Positions 25,917 through 39,200 of a stretch of DNA of 64,000 nt are shown piece by piece (the stretch's first letter is position 1; each line of letters starts with the position of its first letter). Source of the stretch: Chaunax sp. Z400 (Eukaryota > Chordata > Actinopteri > Lophiiformes > Chaunacidae); contig CM075188.1 in assembly GCA_037577475.1 (NCBI GenBank), positions 13,019,501 to 13,083,500 of the forward strand, written 5' to 3'. Below the pieces are notes generated by a model. The model was not told where the DNA came from and searched no databases. It saw only the letters and a list, made by a program, of their open reading frames with translations. The position numbers and the translations under genes were made by a program.

Positions 25917-28841
25917 ACACACATCCAAAAAGGCATATCTGCGTACCACAGCGACCCCTCAGTGGATATCACTATAAATTGAGGTGAAAAAGAAAGAGTA
26001 AGACGCCGTCTCACTATTTAACTCTACTTCGATCTCATTAAACTCCACGTCCCCCTACAAACACATCAGAGCATCTGCTGATGGCACCTTGTGGTCTCAG
26101 TGGGAGATGAGAGATGCTGGTAGTGAGTGCTTCACTACAGGACTCCTTTCTACTTAGCAGGCACATATCACTCACTGACATACACACACATACACATACA
26201 CACACTCATAGCCCACCACTTAAGTCCCAGTACAATTTACAGCTCAAATGAAAACACTCCAGCGGCAGAGAGTTTGACAGGGTGTGAGTGCTTTTAAATG
26301 TGGCCCTTTTTCATTATTAAACCCTACTCAGGTGAGACAAAGACATAAACACCCCTTCAGAGTGTTGAGATACGTTTATACTATCCAAAAATTCCCTCCT
26401 CTATTTCAGCTTATTCCTTCCTGGCATCGACAACTCATGCTCACACGCGCCTCGGTTCCATTAGCCACCCAGCTAGTTGCTGAAAGCAGGCCATTATCAG
26501 AGTTAAACCGCTAACAGTACATGATCTGTTGCCGTATGTGTTTATAGTCTTACCAAGAATTTTAATAGCTTTTTTATGTAAGCAGTTAGACTCTTCCTGA
26601 TTGAGTTATACTAATTAGATTAAAGATAAGATCGGGCATTTTCAGCACGTCTAGCTCTGACAATTAGAAAGTCTTGACTCAGAAGAAAGATTGACTGAAG
26701 GCAGCAAGATTGTAACCTGATGTCTTAGAGTGAAAGTGTGTGATGTTAAATGGGGTCCTTCCTACAGGTCTCAGTCGTCATAATTGACCTATCAAATGTT
26801 ACCTTGGGTCCAAATCTGCTCACTTAAATTGCTGACTGCCTTCTGCTCTGCCTCCCAGCAGTCCGTTGCATTTATGCTAACTGCTGGGCATGCATATGAG
26901 CTGCTGGAAGGCAAGAGATTTATTTATTTAAATTTTTTTTTTTGCTTTGAAGCTCCTAGCTGCTCAAATGTTACTCTGAATCTGGGATTTGATGCTATGG
27001 AAAGCATAGCAGCAGCAGCTAGTCTGGTGACGTCATAACATATTGCTGCCCTTACTATTAGTTTATGAAGCTTATAAGTGCTTGTGGTAAATCCACCTAC
27101 ACAATAAAGTGGGATCAGAGCTCGAACTGATCAGGTTAGATTCTGCTATGTTGGCTTTAGGTTGTGTTGTTTGGTCATTGTAAAAGGATCCAAAGTGAGG
27201 GGACTGACGCCAAAGAACTGCCAAAGGATGGGCAATGATGGGTTAACAAAGTTTCGTTTTGTTTGGCTGCACAGCCCAACAATTCATATGACTCCCATTT
27301 GTCTTGTAAAATAAATCTCCCTCCTCCTCTTCCCCTCCTTCCATTTGTCTCTCTCTCTTTTGCACATAGTATCACACCCTCAGGGCAGAGTAGTTTCTGA
27401 TTAAGGAAACTGAATCAACCTCAAATAGCCACGGGTACAATAGGAAGCAGGTGATATAACCAAGTTACAGGATGTCCCACCTTTTCTTCGCCTTCCTCTC
27501 TATAGCACCAGGTTTTTAAGTCAGGAGTGAGGCAAAGCTTTTACACTTCCAAAACCTCTTGATTGAACATTTGCAAGCATTCAAGCATCCTGTTGTCTCT
27601 GAGGAGTTGGCCCCATGGCTCTTAGTCTCACAGCCATCAGAAGCATTTTATGTTGCTGTTTGTCATGCTGTAGGACATGAGAGACCTCAATCCCTACCCT
27701 TCTCCATCTACGGTGACTCGCCACGGCTCCAGTCTGAATAGGTCTAAAGGAAGCTCTCCTGTTAGTGCCGCTCATCTTAGGGATGGGGCTGGGGGATATT
27801 CTGATGGCATATTGGATAAGCAGGGGTCAAAGGTCATGTTTTTCACAGCAAATTCTCCATTTCCTTCATGTCATGACAAACAGCAGATATATGGCAGCCA
27901 GAGGGGGAGAAAAGGGAAGCTTGACTTGATGTGGCATTTCACTTTTTATCGGTTTCTGTCAGTCAGCCTCCTCTCCCTCCCTCTCACAGTCTGCATCATC
28001 CTTTGACACTCAATTTGTCACCTGCTAACTACTTGGTCTGTCGTAAAATGTTACACACACCCATGCTAACCTTAGTATTAGCATTTAAATTGAGTAGCCA
28101 TTTGAAGGGAGTGGTGAATCACAATATTGCTCACCTAACACTTTTTCACTTTGGCTTCTCTTGCCTATTGGAGGAGTACAATAATGAATAATGTCTTTCC
28201 TCTGATATGATAAAGAGCTGTCATGATTGATTTCTGTGCTGCCACGACTGTGTCCCATGAATTAATTTGGATCTGTCTACGTCCTCTATTTCAGGACTCC
28301 TATGCCCGTCTATTTTTTTGCTTTCCATTCCTCACATTGCCCCTGCACTGCTCCCAAACCCATTTAAGATACCACAATGCTTTTGGCCATTGTCTGTGGT
28401 CTGCCGGTGGGGCTTTGGCACAAACATATGTTTATGGATTTTGACCGCCTCTGACATGAATGCTAAAAATGTGCTGGCAGTGGTTCTGAGGAGCCAAAGT
28501 TGAGAGAGGAAACTTTCTGTGGAGAAGTTTTGACCGAGTTCAATCCTTCACTCAACTGAGTGCAGCTCTGGGGATTAAGGAGAATATCTATGAATACTTT
28601 TACCCTTTAATCCCTCTTTCAGGTTAAGAAGGAGAAGAGCTTTATCATTCTGTGTGTGCATTTGAGTGAGTGTAAGAGAAAGAAATGACAAGAGTAGTGG
28701 GGATGATGGTGGAGATGATTGTGGTCTGTTTGAGTCCTACAGACGAAGGTCACATCACTGACTCCCCCCCAGCTATTAGGGTGAGAGCGGGTGACCTCTA
28801 CTTCATTAACTCTGTGATTTGCTCAGAGCCCTCCCTCTGTT

Positions 28842-28846
<5 letters not shown>
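19546..28846 (+). other. First intron, central part
   Basis: The segment holds a short (TG)n at 23,954-23,973, a (CT)n patch at about 25,876-25,916, and a possible degenerate repeat near 21,525-21,595. No exon or RNA gene was recognised. Pyrimidine-rich stretches near 24,600-24,870 give spurious long frames. Confidence 0.5.
25876..25918. repeat. (CT)n microsatellite with TTT interruptions
   Basis: The stretch is a run of TCTC units with two TTT interruptions. It passes into a short CA run on the right. Confidence 0.9.

Positions 28847-28919
<73 letters not shown>
28847..28919. repeat. (GT)n microsatellite, about 36 units
   Basis: A pure GT repeat, preceded by TTTGTGTTT and followed by ATGCATGCACGC. 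Confidence 0.97.
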
Positions 28920-28921
<2 letters not shown>

Positions 28922-31900
28922 CATGCACGCTGTGTATTTGTGTTGTATTTGTGCTTTGCATGGATGCAAAGAGGCTGATGGAAGGTATGAGAGTGAGGAG
29001 CAAGGTGAGGAAGAAAAAGTGAAGTTTCTCACATCAACCTTTGGATGCAAACCCGCTCCTCCCTCCTGAAACTGAAGAGGAGGGCTGCAGGCAGAACAAG
29101 CAGACAGGTCTTTGATCTCCAGGATGATGGATATCAAGCCCTCTCTTCCTTTCTCTCTGTTTACATCTGCCTCTCTCCCTCTCTTTACAACCATTCCACA
29201 TCCTCGACAGATATGAGCCTAATCACAGCCTAGCCAAGCAATGACACACTCACCACCTCTCTCTTCTGTCTTTCTCTCTCCATCTCTCTGTCTGTCTCTC
29301 TCGTCACCATTTGCGCGACCCCCGATCCATCTCCTCATGTCACCTCCATCTCCTTCATGCAGTGATTGTGATTGGAGAAAACACAAGTTGTCACACACTT
29401 CATCCCCGGCTCGTCTCGGTGCAGCCGTAAAGAACGATGCATGCCGTCGACAGGCAGGCGTTGATTGTGAGGGGCGGCTGGCAGACAGGTGGAATCTTGG
29501 ATAATAAATGAAGAGGATTTGGATTCTCCGAAAAGAAAAGAGCTTGAAACCTGCCTGGACTCAAATCGCTTTAGGGCCTAAATTACAGTTTAATATCTGT
29601 TTTATTTGTTCAGCTGAGCTGCATTATGGGAGATTTTTCCCCAAAGTAATGCATTGTTTTGGCTTTAATTCATAAAAACATCAACTTGGACTTACATTTC
29701 ATTACAACTTTGTTAAATTGGATTAGACGGAATTTGTTTTAGGATTTCAACTGAATAATGACATTAAAGAGTGAAACCTCACTAGCTGGCACTGGGCTAA
29801 AATCAACAACTCTCTTGGCAAACGACAGCTGTATTATTTAGAGGTTTCATGATTCCCCTATTGATTTGAATTTAATTTGTTTCTCCCCAAATTCACAGGA
29901 TGCATGTAACAAGATAATAGATTTACTGTTAAAGTTGTAAACAACCGTTTGGATGGCTCCATTCCCATTGAGCTCCAGTTCATGTGTCTGTGTGACAGAG
30001 GGAAACATTTCCGACCTTAAAATATTACTTGTCAAGATGACAGAGGATTGGAGCCTCTCCTGGAAATATCGACTTCATAATTGTATGGATCTCACAATGA
30101 CAAAGTTTGTTTGCAAAGAATCTTCCTCTGAAGTCAATGAAGATGTCAGGCAAAAGCTGAATTCAATATAAAGAGAGGAGACATTACCATGCAGAATAAA
30201 TGAATGATATTAGTGCAGCGAAAGGGGGGAGCAGACACCCAGAGCAGAGGCTGGCAGCAGTGCAGTTAAGAGCACTACACATGGTGCATTTTCATTGGTA
30301 TTCTCCCCATTCACTACAATAAAAACAGGTTAGCACTGTCAGGATTCAAGTGGGATAGTAAGGGATTATGAGGTAGGATGCCGTATTTTCCTCTTCACGC
30401 TCTCTCTCTCTCTGCCTCGTTTTCTGTCTGCTTTCTCTTCCCTCTGTTCTTCTGTATGCTCTGGGAGTGTTGTTTAGACCCTGCAAAGCTCCTGATTAGA
30501 GGGCTGTATACTGTGGAGCAGCAGATAGCTCCATTTTTCATATTTCTACCCAGGTGGAGACAGACAGACAGATGCACCTACACTGACAGGTAAAACAGTG
30601 AATGCAGGATGGAAACAAGGTGTTGTAGGTGGCAAGAGCAGGAGGAAGAGTGGCTAGATGAGGTGTTGGTCCTGAAATTGATATTAAAACAACAACCAAC
30701 AAAACTTTATTTTCCCACCTGTTGAAAAACAAAATTATAGGATGCAAAGAAAATAAGGAACTTAGATTGTCATGGGAAACCATTTTTCACTCGCCCCCGA
30801 CATTTTTTGTTTGGGGCATAACTCAAAAACCGTTCAATATGCTGAAATTTCATTGCTCTCACTTTGACACCTGAGAAATAGCTGGTGTAGTTAGAGAGGG
30901 TGACCTGGTTTAAGGGGATAAGAGACCAGCTGCAGCAGGTAAAGTAACAGGTTTGGTAGTAGGGTTTGCCATCGAGAAGTGGGGTTAGCCACTAGTTGAG
31001 ATAGGAGTAGTTATGTGGAGCAAAGACTAGAGAAGGAAGTCAGACAAAGTGACATATAGATGGGTAGCTAAGAAACAGGCCGGTATGCATTATTATGAGC
31101 AGTGAGACTTTCTCTCCCCCATCCAACACAGCTCACACACAAGATCCTCAATTTAAAGTTAAAGTATGGAGAGGGGTTAGAGGATAAACTCTCCAGAGAG
31201 GACGCTGTGATGTGCTGAAGGTGCAGATGTACCAAAATCTCACCGTCTCACAAATTAACCTACTCTGCCTCCTCTCTCCGTCTCTGTTCCTGCGTCTTTC
31301 TATGCAACCTTTTCACACTGACTCCTCCTTCCTCGCTCCCTCCGTCGCTACAACATTCAGTCAAACATTCAGTCAGTTTGCTCTGAAATTTCCATCAAGT
31401 TTTTGCAGAGAGCTTTTCCTTTGCACGAAAAATGAAGATCACACCTCGTCCACTTTGTGCAAGCAGATTTGTATTTGAGGGCATAGTTTGGTGATGAAGT
31501 GCCGTTCGCTGCATTACAGCTGTGTTCATTTCCTTGAAATGACATTTTGTGACTGTTGATGTAGTACAGACAATAAAATATATCATTTTAGTATACTTTT
31601 GAAGTAGGCACTAACACACTTTACACTCGTACAGAGCTCAAAGGTCCTTGTCTTCAATGATAATAATTCCAAAAAACATTGTAAATGTTTTACTTCAACC
31701 TCTATGACGGACTCCAATTTTTATAAAACCATGACACATGCCTTCATAGTGAGTTTCTCAAGTAAATGTCCATGTTAAGTGAAATTATAGGCCTATTCTC
31801 AGTTGAATCAGCAAAAGAGGTTATTACAAAAATCAAGCAACTTGAAAGCAGGTCTAACAATGAAAACTAAATTTAGTTCACTAAGCCTTTAATTTACTGC

Positions 31901-32812
31901 AAATATTGTAATGTCCTCCATCAATGCAATAAAATGGATAATAATAACTAGCAGTGACACTTTCTTTTGTTGACATACATTGTGTATGTATCTATTTGAC
32001 AGGATGCATTTTATTTCACTAGAGCAATGGAGGTGAGTAGAATGTAGTTGGGGGCACACAATTGAATAATATACATATTTAGAAATACCCACAATGAGTA
32101 GGTAATACAAACTGATTAAAAGTAATCAGACTACTGAAAGTGTGAATTTCTGAGTAGAGCGTTTGATGCTGTGAACCATTTCTTCTGTAACCTAACCAGT
32201 GATGTTGGTATCCTCCATGAACAAAGACAAGTCTGACTCATATTTCTATGATAGAGATCTTTAAACAACCACATTTCTGAGCAGCTTTTAAGATCTGCAA
32301 AGATGGGTGTGTTTAAAGCCTTAGGACTAACTCTCTTGTATTTCCATTGTGAAACTCGCAGTTGATCTCACAAAAGCACTGAAATGGATTTGGAAGGGTA
32401 ATTTAACCCGTGTTGGATAGTATAGCCCTGGGCTGCGGTGCTTTACTAGTTAGCATTGCTCACCTTAGAACAAAGTAAGCTGGGCCTATGAGCCAGCCGG
32501 CAACATGATCCACCCTGCAATGATTCTCAGGCATCTGGGGGTCACACACATGAACGTGTTACATCGGAGAGGACCATTCCCTCAACATTGGCCATAGAAG
32601 AGAAACCTGATACATACATGCACACACACACACAAACTCACACCCCCTCTGACAGCCATGAGAGTGTGAAAGGGACAACACTGAGTTAAGTGTACAGCCT
32701 CTGTGTGAGAGGGAGTCTGTGTTCAGTATTGATTAGGATTTGATCCCTGCCAGTCGTTCCTCTCCTGTGTCTCCCTGCAGACTCCATGCTGACCTTCGCT
32801 CTGACTGTCTGT

Positions 32813-32816
<4 letters not shown>
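28920..32816 (+). other. First intron segment, no recognised element
   Basis: I see no coding exon, RNA gene or named repeat. Pyrimidine-rich patches occur near 29,140-29,300 and 31,250-31,350. Frames here are short and featureless. Confidence 0.5.

Positions 32817-32882
<66 letters not shown>
32817..32882. repeat. (CA)n microsatellite, about 33 units
   Basis: A pure ACAC run following GTCTCT and ending ACGCACATAA. Confidence 0.97.
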
Positions 32883-32887
<5 letters not shown>

Positions 32888-34833
32888 TAATCATTTATCC
32901 TTTATGGAGTGTGAGACTGTGTGTGGGGGTATCAGGGGCAGGAAAGACAAAGGACAAGAAAGAAAAGAAAGAATAAAGAGAAGGATTTGGCTTTGGGCAT
33001 GTGATGGAAGACAAATGGAGTGACTCAAAAGGTGCATTATGAGTCGGGGTGGGGGTGATGGTGTTTGAGAGACGGATGGCAGAGATGAGGCTTTGAGAGG
33101 ATGTGAATGGATGTAGGGAAGCATAGTTAGATCAGGCAATCTGCTTAACCAGCTTACTGCTCCTGGCCCTGTTCCCCACTCTCCATCCTCTCGTACTTTC
33201 TGTGTGTAATCAGACGTACTTCGAGAGCAGTTATTATCATAACTGTGCCAAGTGTGCATTAGCAGTCCCGTCTAATATTGTTATCCAGCAAATTCTTCAG
33301 TCCTCTTACATTTCTATGAGCCTCTATCTGTGACTTGGGGGTCAGAGGAATTAACGTAATCTAGTTTCTATATTTCTGCATCTTCCCTCTACTTGTGTAC
33401 ATTATTTTATCTCAGCCAACCCCCTGCGCCCTTCTCCTTTTAATCTATTTTCATCTCTTGCTCTTGATTCCCCCGGTGCACCCTTTTCCTCTCTGTGTCT
33501 CCTTTGCATTTTCTTTGCCCTCTTCATCTCTGCTTCTTATCCACTTCTGTAACTGTTAAGTAATGTTTTATAGTTATATTTGCTGGCTTGCCCAGCCGCT
33601 GTAATAGAATTGCTTCTTCCTACATGGACAACAGTTTCCAGGGTAACAGAGATGGGGGGGGAGAAGGCCACCGAGTGCACTGTGTTGTAGTCGGTTTTAT
33701 CACCAGAATGTTTTGGCCCATTTCTGACATAAACTGCCTGCATCGTTGGCAGCCTGAGGTGTGGAGATGAAGATGTTAGATGGTAGAGTTTCTCTCCGCC
33801 AAAGCATTATTGCTGTTGTGAATTTATGTAATTGCCTTTTTTTTTTTTTGCAGAACGAGACAAGTGTTAGCTGTTGTGACTTGCAATGGAGGTTGAGCAG
33901 GTGATGCATCATCCATCCTGAGCAGTGACCCTGACTGGTATTTGTAAGTTGGATTGAGCTGGGATGCTTCGCAGTCATTTATTGGCATTTCTCTAATCAC
34001 TCCATCTCATCTTTTATTACCTTGGAAAGTCACTGTCCTTTCGTGTGCTGGCACTGCAGATGTCTCTACTGCCTGCATTATTAGACATTTTGTCAGGGGC
34101 AGAATAGAAGAGAGTAGTGCTGCCGGCATTAATATGCACATGTAGAATTGCAAGAAAGTCTCACAGGTCTGCAAATACTCTAAAATAATATTACTTTGCC
34201 AAATCTTTATGTCACCTTCCAGACTGAGGAGAGAAACACAGGGCAAAATACTATTCTTCAGCAATTCACTTTATAATAGTTATCTGATATTCACAGATAT
34301 TTAAGAAAACAAACATTAATCAAAGCAATAAACCATGAAATCCTATGCTTTTCACTAACTGAAGGAGTTGCCATGGACTCAGATAGGCTGATAATTGTGG
34401 GTTAATACTTCCAAGAAATGAAAAAACCTCATCAGAATACTTTGATTGTGCAAAATATTGTTTTTATATATGCACTAATTAGTGTTTATCTGAAATTCCC
34501 AGATTTTATAATAAAAAAGCTGTAATAACCATAAATAAAAAGCCCATGCTTAAAATGGAGTTGAAATTTCAAAAAAAGTCGTAAACTGTGACCCTCCACT
34601 CTTGTGTTCTAGCTGTCTAAAGATTGGCTCATACAAACACACGTGACCACTCAGACTGGATAATAATTGATGGCCACCTCTCTGGTGCCAATAGATCCCT
34701 GTTTGTTATTCCAGCCCACTGTAATGTCATCTTGTTTCTATAAAAGGGGATGAGATGAGAGAAGGATAGTGTAACTCTTGAGGCAGGCCTGACCGCTGTA
34801 CCTAGTTTGCTCCAAATGAGAGGCTGAAAACAG

Positions 34834-34859
34834 GTGTGTGTGTGTGTGTGTGTGTGTGT
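34834..34859. repeat. Short (GT)n microsatellite
   Basis: About 13 GT units, followed by a G-rich stretch (gtggggtttgggggtgggg). Confidence 0.9.
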
Positions 34860-35984
34860 TTGTGGGGTTTGGGGGTGGGGTGCAGAGTGGTGCAGCATGA
34901 GGCTACAGAGACAAAGAGGGAGCATAGCTATATTTAGCCTGACCTGAGTGCCGTATGTAGAGGAGGCCCGGCAGAGACAGGTGCAGCGGTCGGTCATTAT
35001 GGAAGAACACAAGAGCCACACATTGAGAGGCTGATAATGGGGTCTCATCTGACAACTACCTGCAGCCCAACCTCACTGCCTATATTTAGCTCCGATATGA
35101 GACCAGTGTTGGTGTTTAGAGTTGTGCAAGTGTTTGCGCGCATGCAAGTGTGCAAATGTGTGTAGGGCTTCAGTGTGTGTATGGGCTGAACCCTAGCGGA
35201 GCTGTCTCTAGGGAGACTGGCATCTGTTTGAAGACAACATGCTCTGTTAGCGATGTTTGTTCAGGCTATCCAACCAGTCATAGAAGTGTCTCTGACCTGC
35301 TAGTGGGTCTCAGAATTACACATATATGAGCTGCCTCGCAGTTTGTCATATCTTTGTAACATCTGCCGGTCTGTACAACACGTGTCGTCTTTGTATTTGC
35401 AGCACACACCCGAACCCACCACTGGTGTTACACTGAAGTGATACTGTTTTACAGTCAGGCACATGATGTTAATATCAAATATAGAAGCTGACATCACAAC
35501 AATTTACCAGGAATGTTTCAGTTTGGTTTAGAATCTAAAAGAACTGCTCACAGATCAGTTTGTGTCAGGAGATTGAAGAGGACTGTGTTTGTGTTTTTTT
35601 ATTTTCTGTATTTTCTGAGCCACACAGCTTGTCTTTCAACACAAAACAAATATTGGCTGCCACGAATCAAGTGGAGTCCATCATATCTCTCCACCCCTCT
35701 GCCTGTCTGTCTGAGAGGAGTCAGTCCCCCGAGGGAGGCTGAAAAAAGAGGAGTAGACAGGATTTCAGATCTGTGACAACTTTGGACTGCTGTCCAAGAC
35801 AAAAATGCTGTGTCACCATACTGAACTTAAAAAAATGTAATGAAAATAAGCATAATAATAATAATAATTTCAACTATCTAGGACATTGCATTGACAACCT
35901 GTGTATTTAGCTAAGGTAGAGTTCTTCAAGTTCAAGTTCAACATTTATACCGATAGATGACATGATTGATACTGATACTGATGT

Positions 35985-36245
35985 CTACTGTTAATATAAA
36001 GACTTACAGCCATCAGCCATTTAACTTAGCTTAGCATGAGGAATGAGAACAGGGATACATGCCTAGCTTATAGCTCTCTCCACGGGGCTTTTAAAGGTCA
36101 TTGATTAACAAGCTGCATCTCATTGGTTTATCTGTACAAAAGCCAAAGTCTAAAACTGACATTTCTTGATTTCACACCGGATTAATGTGTCACAATATTT
36201 TTTGCTGGGGTGCAGTGACTTGCTGGAGTCTTGTTGTGACTGTGA
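35985..36245 (+). repeat. Second decayed copy of the fish TTAGCTTAGCATGA repeat
   Basis: The order of blocks is: an acagccatcagcc block, ttaacttagcttagcatga, a gaacaggga block, cctagctta, tgattaacaagctgca, atctgtacaaaagccaaagt, then a tgctggggtgcagtgactt block. It is the same family as the piece at 968-1,075 but extends further 3'. The right end overlaps an inverted repeat (36,213-36,275). The transposon class was not identified. Confidence 0.55.
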
Positions 36246-36275
36246 GACTGTCAGGTAAACTCCAGTAAGTCACTG
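36213..36275. repeat. 17-bp inverted repeat, one mismatch
   Basis: CAGTGACTTGCTGGAGT at 36,213-36,229 pairs with ACTCCAGTAAGTCACTG at 36,259-36,275, with a single mismatch and a loop of about 29 nt. It sits at the 3' edge of the dispersed repeat and may be part of it or the mark of a nested insertion. Confidence 0.75.
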
Positions 36276-39200
36276 AATTCAGTCAAGAAGTCTTCCAGCC
36301 CATAGCCTCTTATAACACTCAAACAATCGAGATAAAATGTGTTAACTAGTATGGATGGCTTTTTATTCCAGCCTCCAGTAATGTAAGATAACCTTATACT
36401 GGAGAAGACGGGAAGAATTTCTACCGTATTGAAAGAATTGTTGCATCTGCCCACTCATTTTCATTTAACTGTACTTCGAGTGAAATTGATGATACAGTAA
36501 AATTAAGCTGAAAGGTCCACGGACTGTTTATATAAGGGTCACTGCTTCAGTTGAACCCTTAAGATCGGCATGAATGAGAGCTTGTCTGGTTACAGGTTGA
36601 CTGAGTGTGGAAAAGACCCCCCCCCCCCCATCCCCATCCTTGCTATGGTATTCCAAGGCGGGAGAGCAGATACCCTTGATCCTTATGATGTGTTGGCCCT
36701 GTCATAATGAAATAATACCACCTGCTCAATTACAAACACCCCATGGAGCTGAGAGAGAGAATAAACTTCAATCGATTTCACAGAGGAGGAGCACTGTTTT
36801 TACAGCTAAGTGTGGAAAATGACTTCATCTTTTGTTTTTGCACATTTTGTTGTTTCTATTTTGTTGCCAAATAGTGAATGAGTCAGTTGGGAATGCAGCA
36901 TGTCATATGAGATATTATTTTATCTCACCGTCCCTGTTTGATGTGCTGTATATGGCAGCTCTCCGAAAACTTGCCTTCATAGTGGTCAGGGAGGAATTTG
37001 TCGGAATAAATTTGATTAATTTCTGCAAAGGTTGTTCCTTGTTTACTGTTGCTTAGTGAAAGTTCATAAGTGAGGCACAATGTTTACAGATGACCTTTAG
37101 TTGAGTCATAAATTGTCAGCTGGACCCTTCACCCTGGCCCCATGCCTCCCCTAGAATGCACCATTTAAACCATTAGAGTGTAATCTGAGAGGAAGGGGCA
37201 GGCTGTATGGGGGGTGTTGGGGTTGTGAGTCGGTCAGTGATTTTTTATCTGTCCTTTATTTCAGTTTCAGATAGCCAACGCCACTTGAGGGGTTCAAGAA
37301 GACACTTTGCATTCTGGGAAAAGAGAGCTAGTGAAAATGATGGAGGGCCTGCTAAAATGACATAAGGCACTAGAGGAGACATAAATAGATGTAAGAAGCT
37401 GTGGTGGAGGAGTTTGGGGATATGAAGGCTAGAAGAGGTGCAACCCTGAGGCAAAAAAAAAAGAAATGGACCATGGCCAGAATGATAAGAGGGAAGAAGA
37501 GGTGTGTCTGTAAGGGTTTGTAATTTAATCTCTGGTCACTGATTTGAAAGTTGGAGTGTTTGGCAGCCAGGCCCGATGAGTAAAAAGATGTTAATTCCAT
37601 GAAGTCAATTAAAACTGATTTAAATTGTGTAGTAGCGCATGTGGTTGGAGCAAGTCACATTTGTTCTGGTTTCCAACACGTTGTCCTAAGCATCTTAGTT
37701 AGGATGTATGAATATGTATGATTTGACTATATTCCAGTGTGTTTGCGTCCCCATACATTAGCTTGTTCCTCTCCTAACATTTTTTTTTCTGAGAAGGGTA
37801 ATGAGGAATGAAAAGGAGAGTAAAGACTGCAGGCAAGAGTGAGTATGAAGGGGGAAGGATATGAAAAAAATGTTGGCATGAATAGTAAAAGGAGTAAGAG
37901 TTGGGGCTGTGAGCTTTGTGCAAATTCTTGCAGCATCTCAGTATAAAATTTTATAATAATGTAATTTAGCTTGTTAAAATAACCCTTATGCTGAGTTGTA
38001 CATTATAAAAGGGTTTTATAGGCAGGGGGAAAGCAAGTAAAGCCTATGATTAGTTTGTGGGCGGCCTAAATACACTCTATCAGAATTGCCTTAAATTAGA
38101 TAAATAGATACATCTGTGGGTTTAACAGACATAAGAGAGCAATTAGTAGACTGGAACTTTGGAGTTAATTCAGTCTGTGCATGTGAGTGCATATATTTAT
38201 TTCTATTTACTTTACTGATTTTAAGGCCCTACAATTCCTGCCATAGAGTTCATTATGTAAATGTTTCCATGCATGTACATATACACAAACCATGCTCCCT
38301 CTTCTCCTCACACTTTTTCAGAGATGCATCCTCAGCACTAGTGACAATCTGTAACTCGGTTCTTTATCCGAACATGATGTGCCGTCCAAGTTTTCTTGCC
38401 TGCAGCCTCTCCTCAACCACAGCCAGTGCACCTCACCATCCATTTATCAATGCGTATTAGGCTGTGGTTGGTAGGCAGACAGGTTAATCCACCTTCAGAT
38501 GAGGCCCTCCATTAACCGAGCCCAAACCATCCAGCCTCTGCAAGAAGTTCACTCGCTCAATTCAGGGACTGAAACGCTTTCTGAAATTCCAGAAGTGAAT
38601 AATGAGGGGAGGAAATTTGCCGTAGAGATACAAGTGCAGATATATAAATATAAAAGCCTCTGATGCATTATTCCCTCTAAGACCAATCACATTTTCTCTC
38701 ACTATCATCAGCCTGTCTTTGCAGCCACCATCTTTCTCTCTCTCTGTTTTCCCAAACCAATAAAAGTTGGAGCACTTTAATAAGAAGATGAAAAGAGTGA
38801 GAGGAAGTGTATGATGTGATGGAGATGAGAGAGATGATGAAATGGAGATAGATTGGATGTGGATGGTTGCCACAGGTGACAGGTCTCATCCTTTACTCCC
38901 TCTTGTCCCAAAAATCTTTCAGTTTTTATGCCCTCTTTTGCAAATCCCACTGAACTCTGCGTCTCATTCCAGCCATTTCTCCCCCTCAGTGTCTCTTTTT
39001 CTGTCTTTCTCCCTGCCTTCTGCTGTCTCTTTCTCCTCCCTTTCCCTCCCGTCATATATAGGACGTGCATGGTGTGGAGCAGCGCTTAGATAATTAGCAC
39101 TAGTTTATTAATTATGAATGAGAGCGGGTGTACGGGAGCCAGTGAGTGGGCCTCTTGCAGAGACTCATCAATTAAACAACAGAGTTTTCCAGTCTTTTGA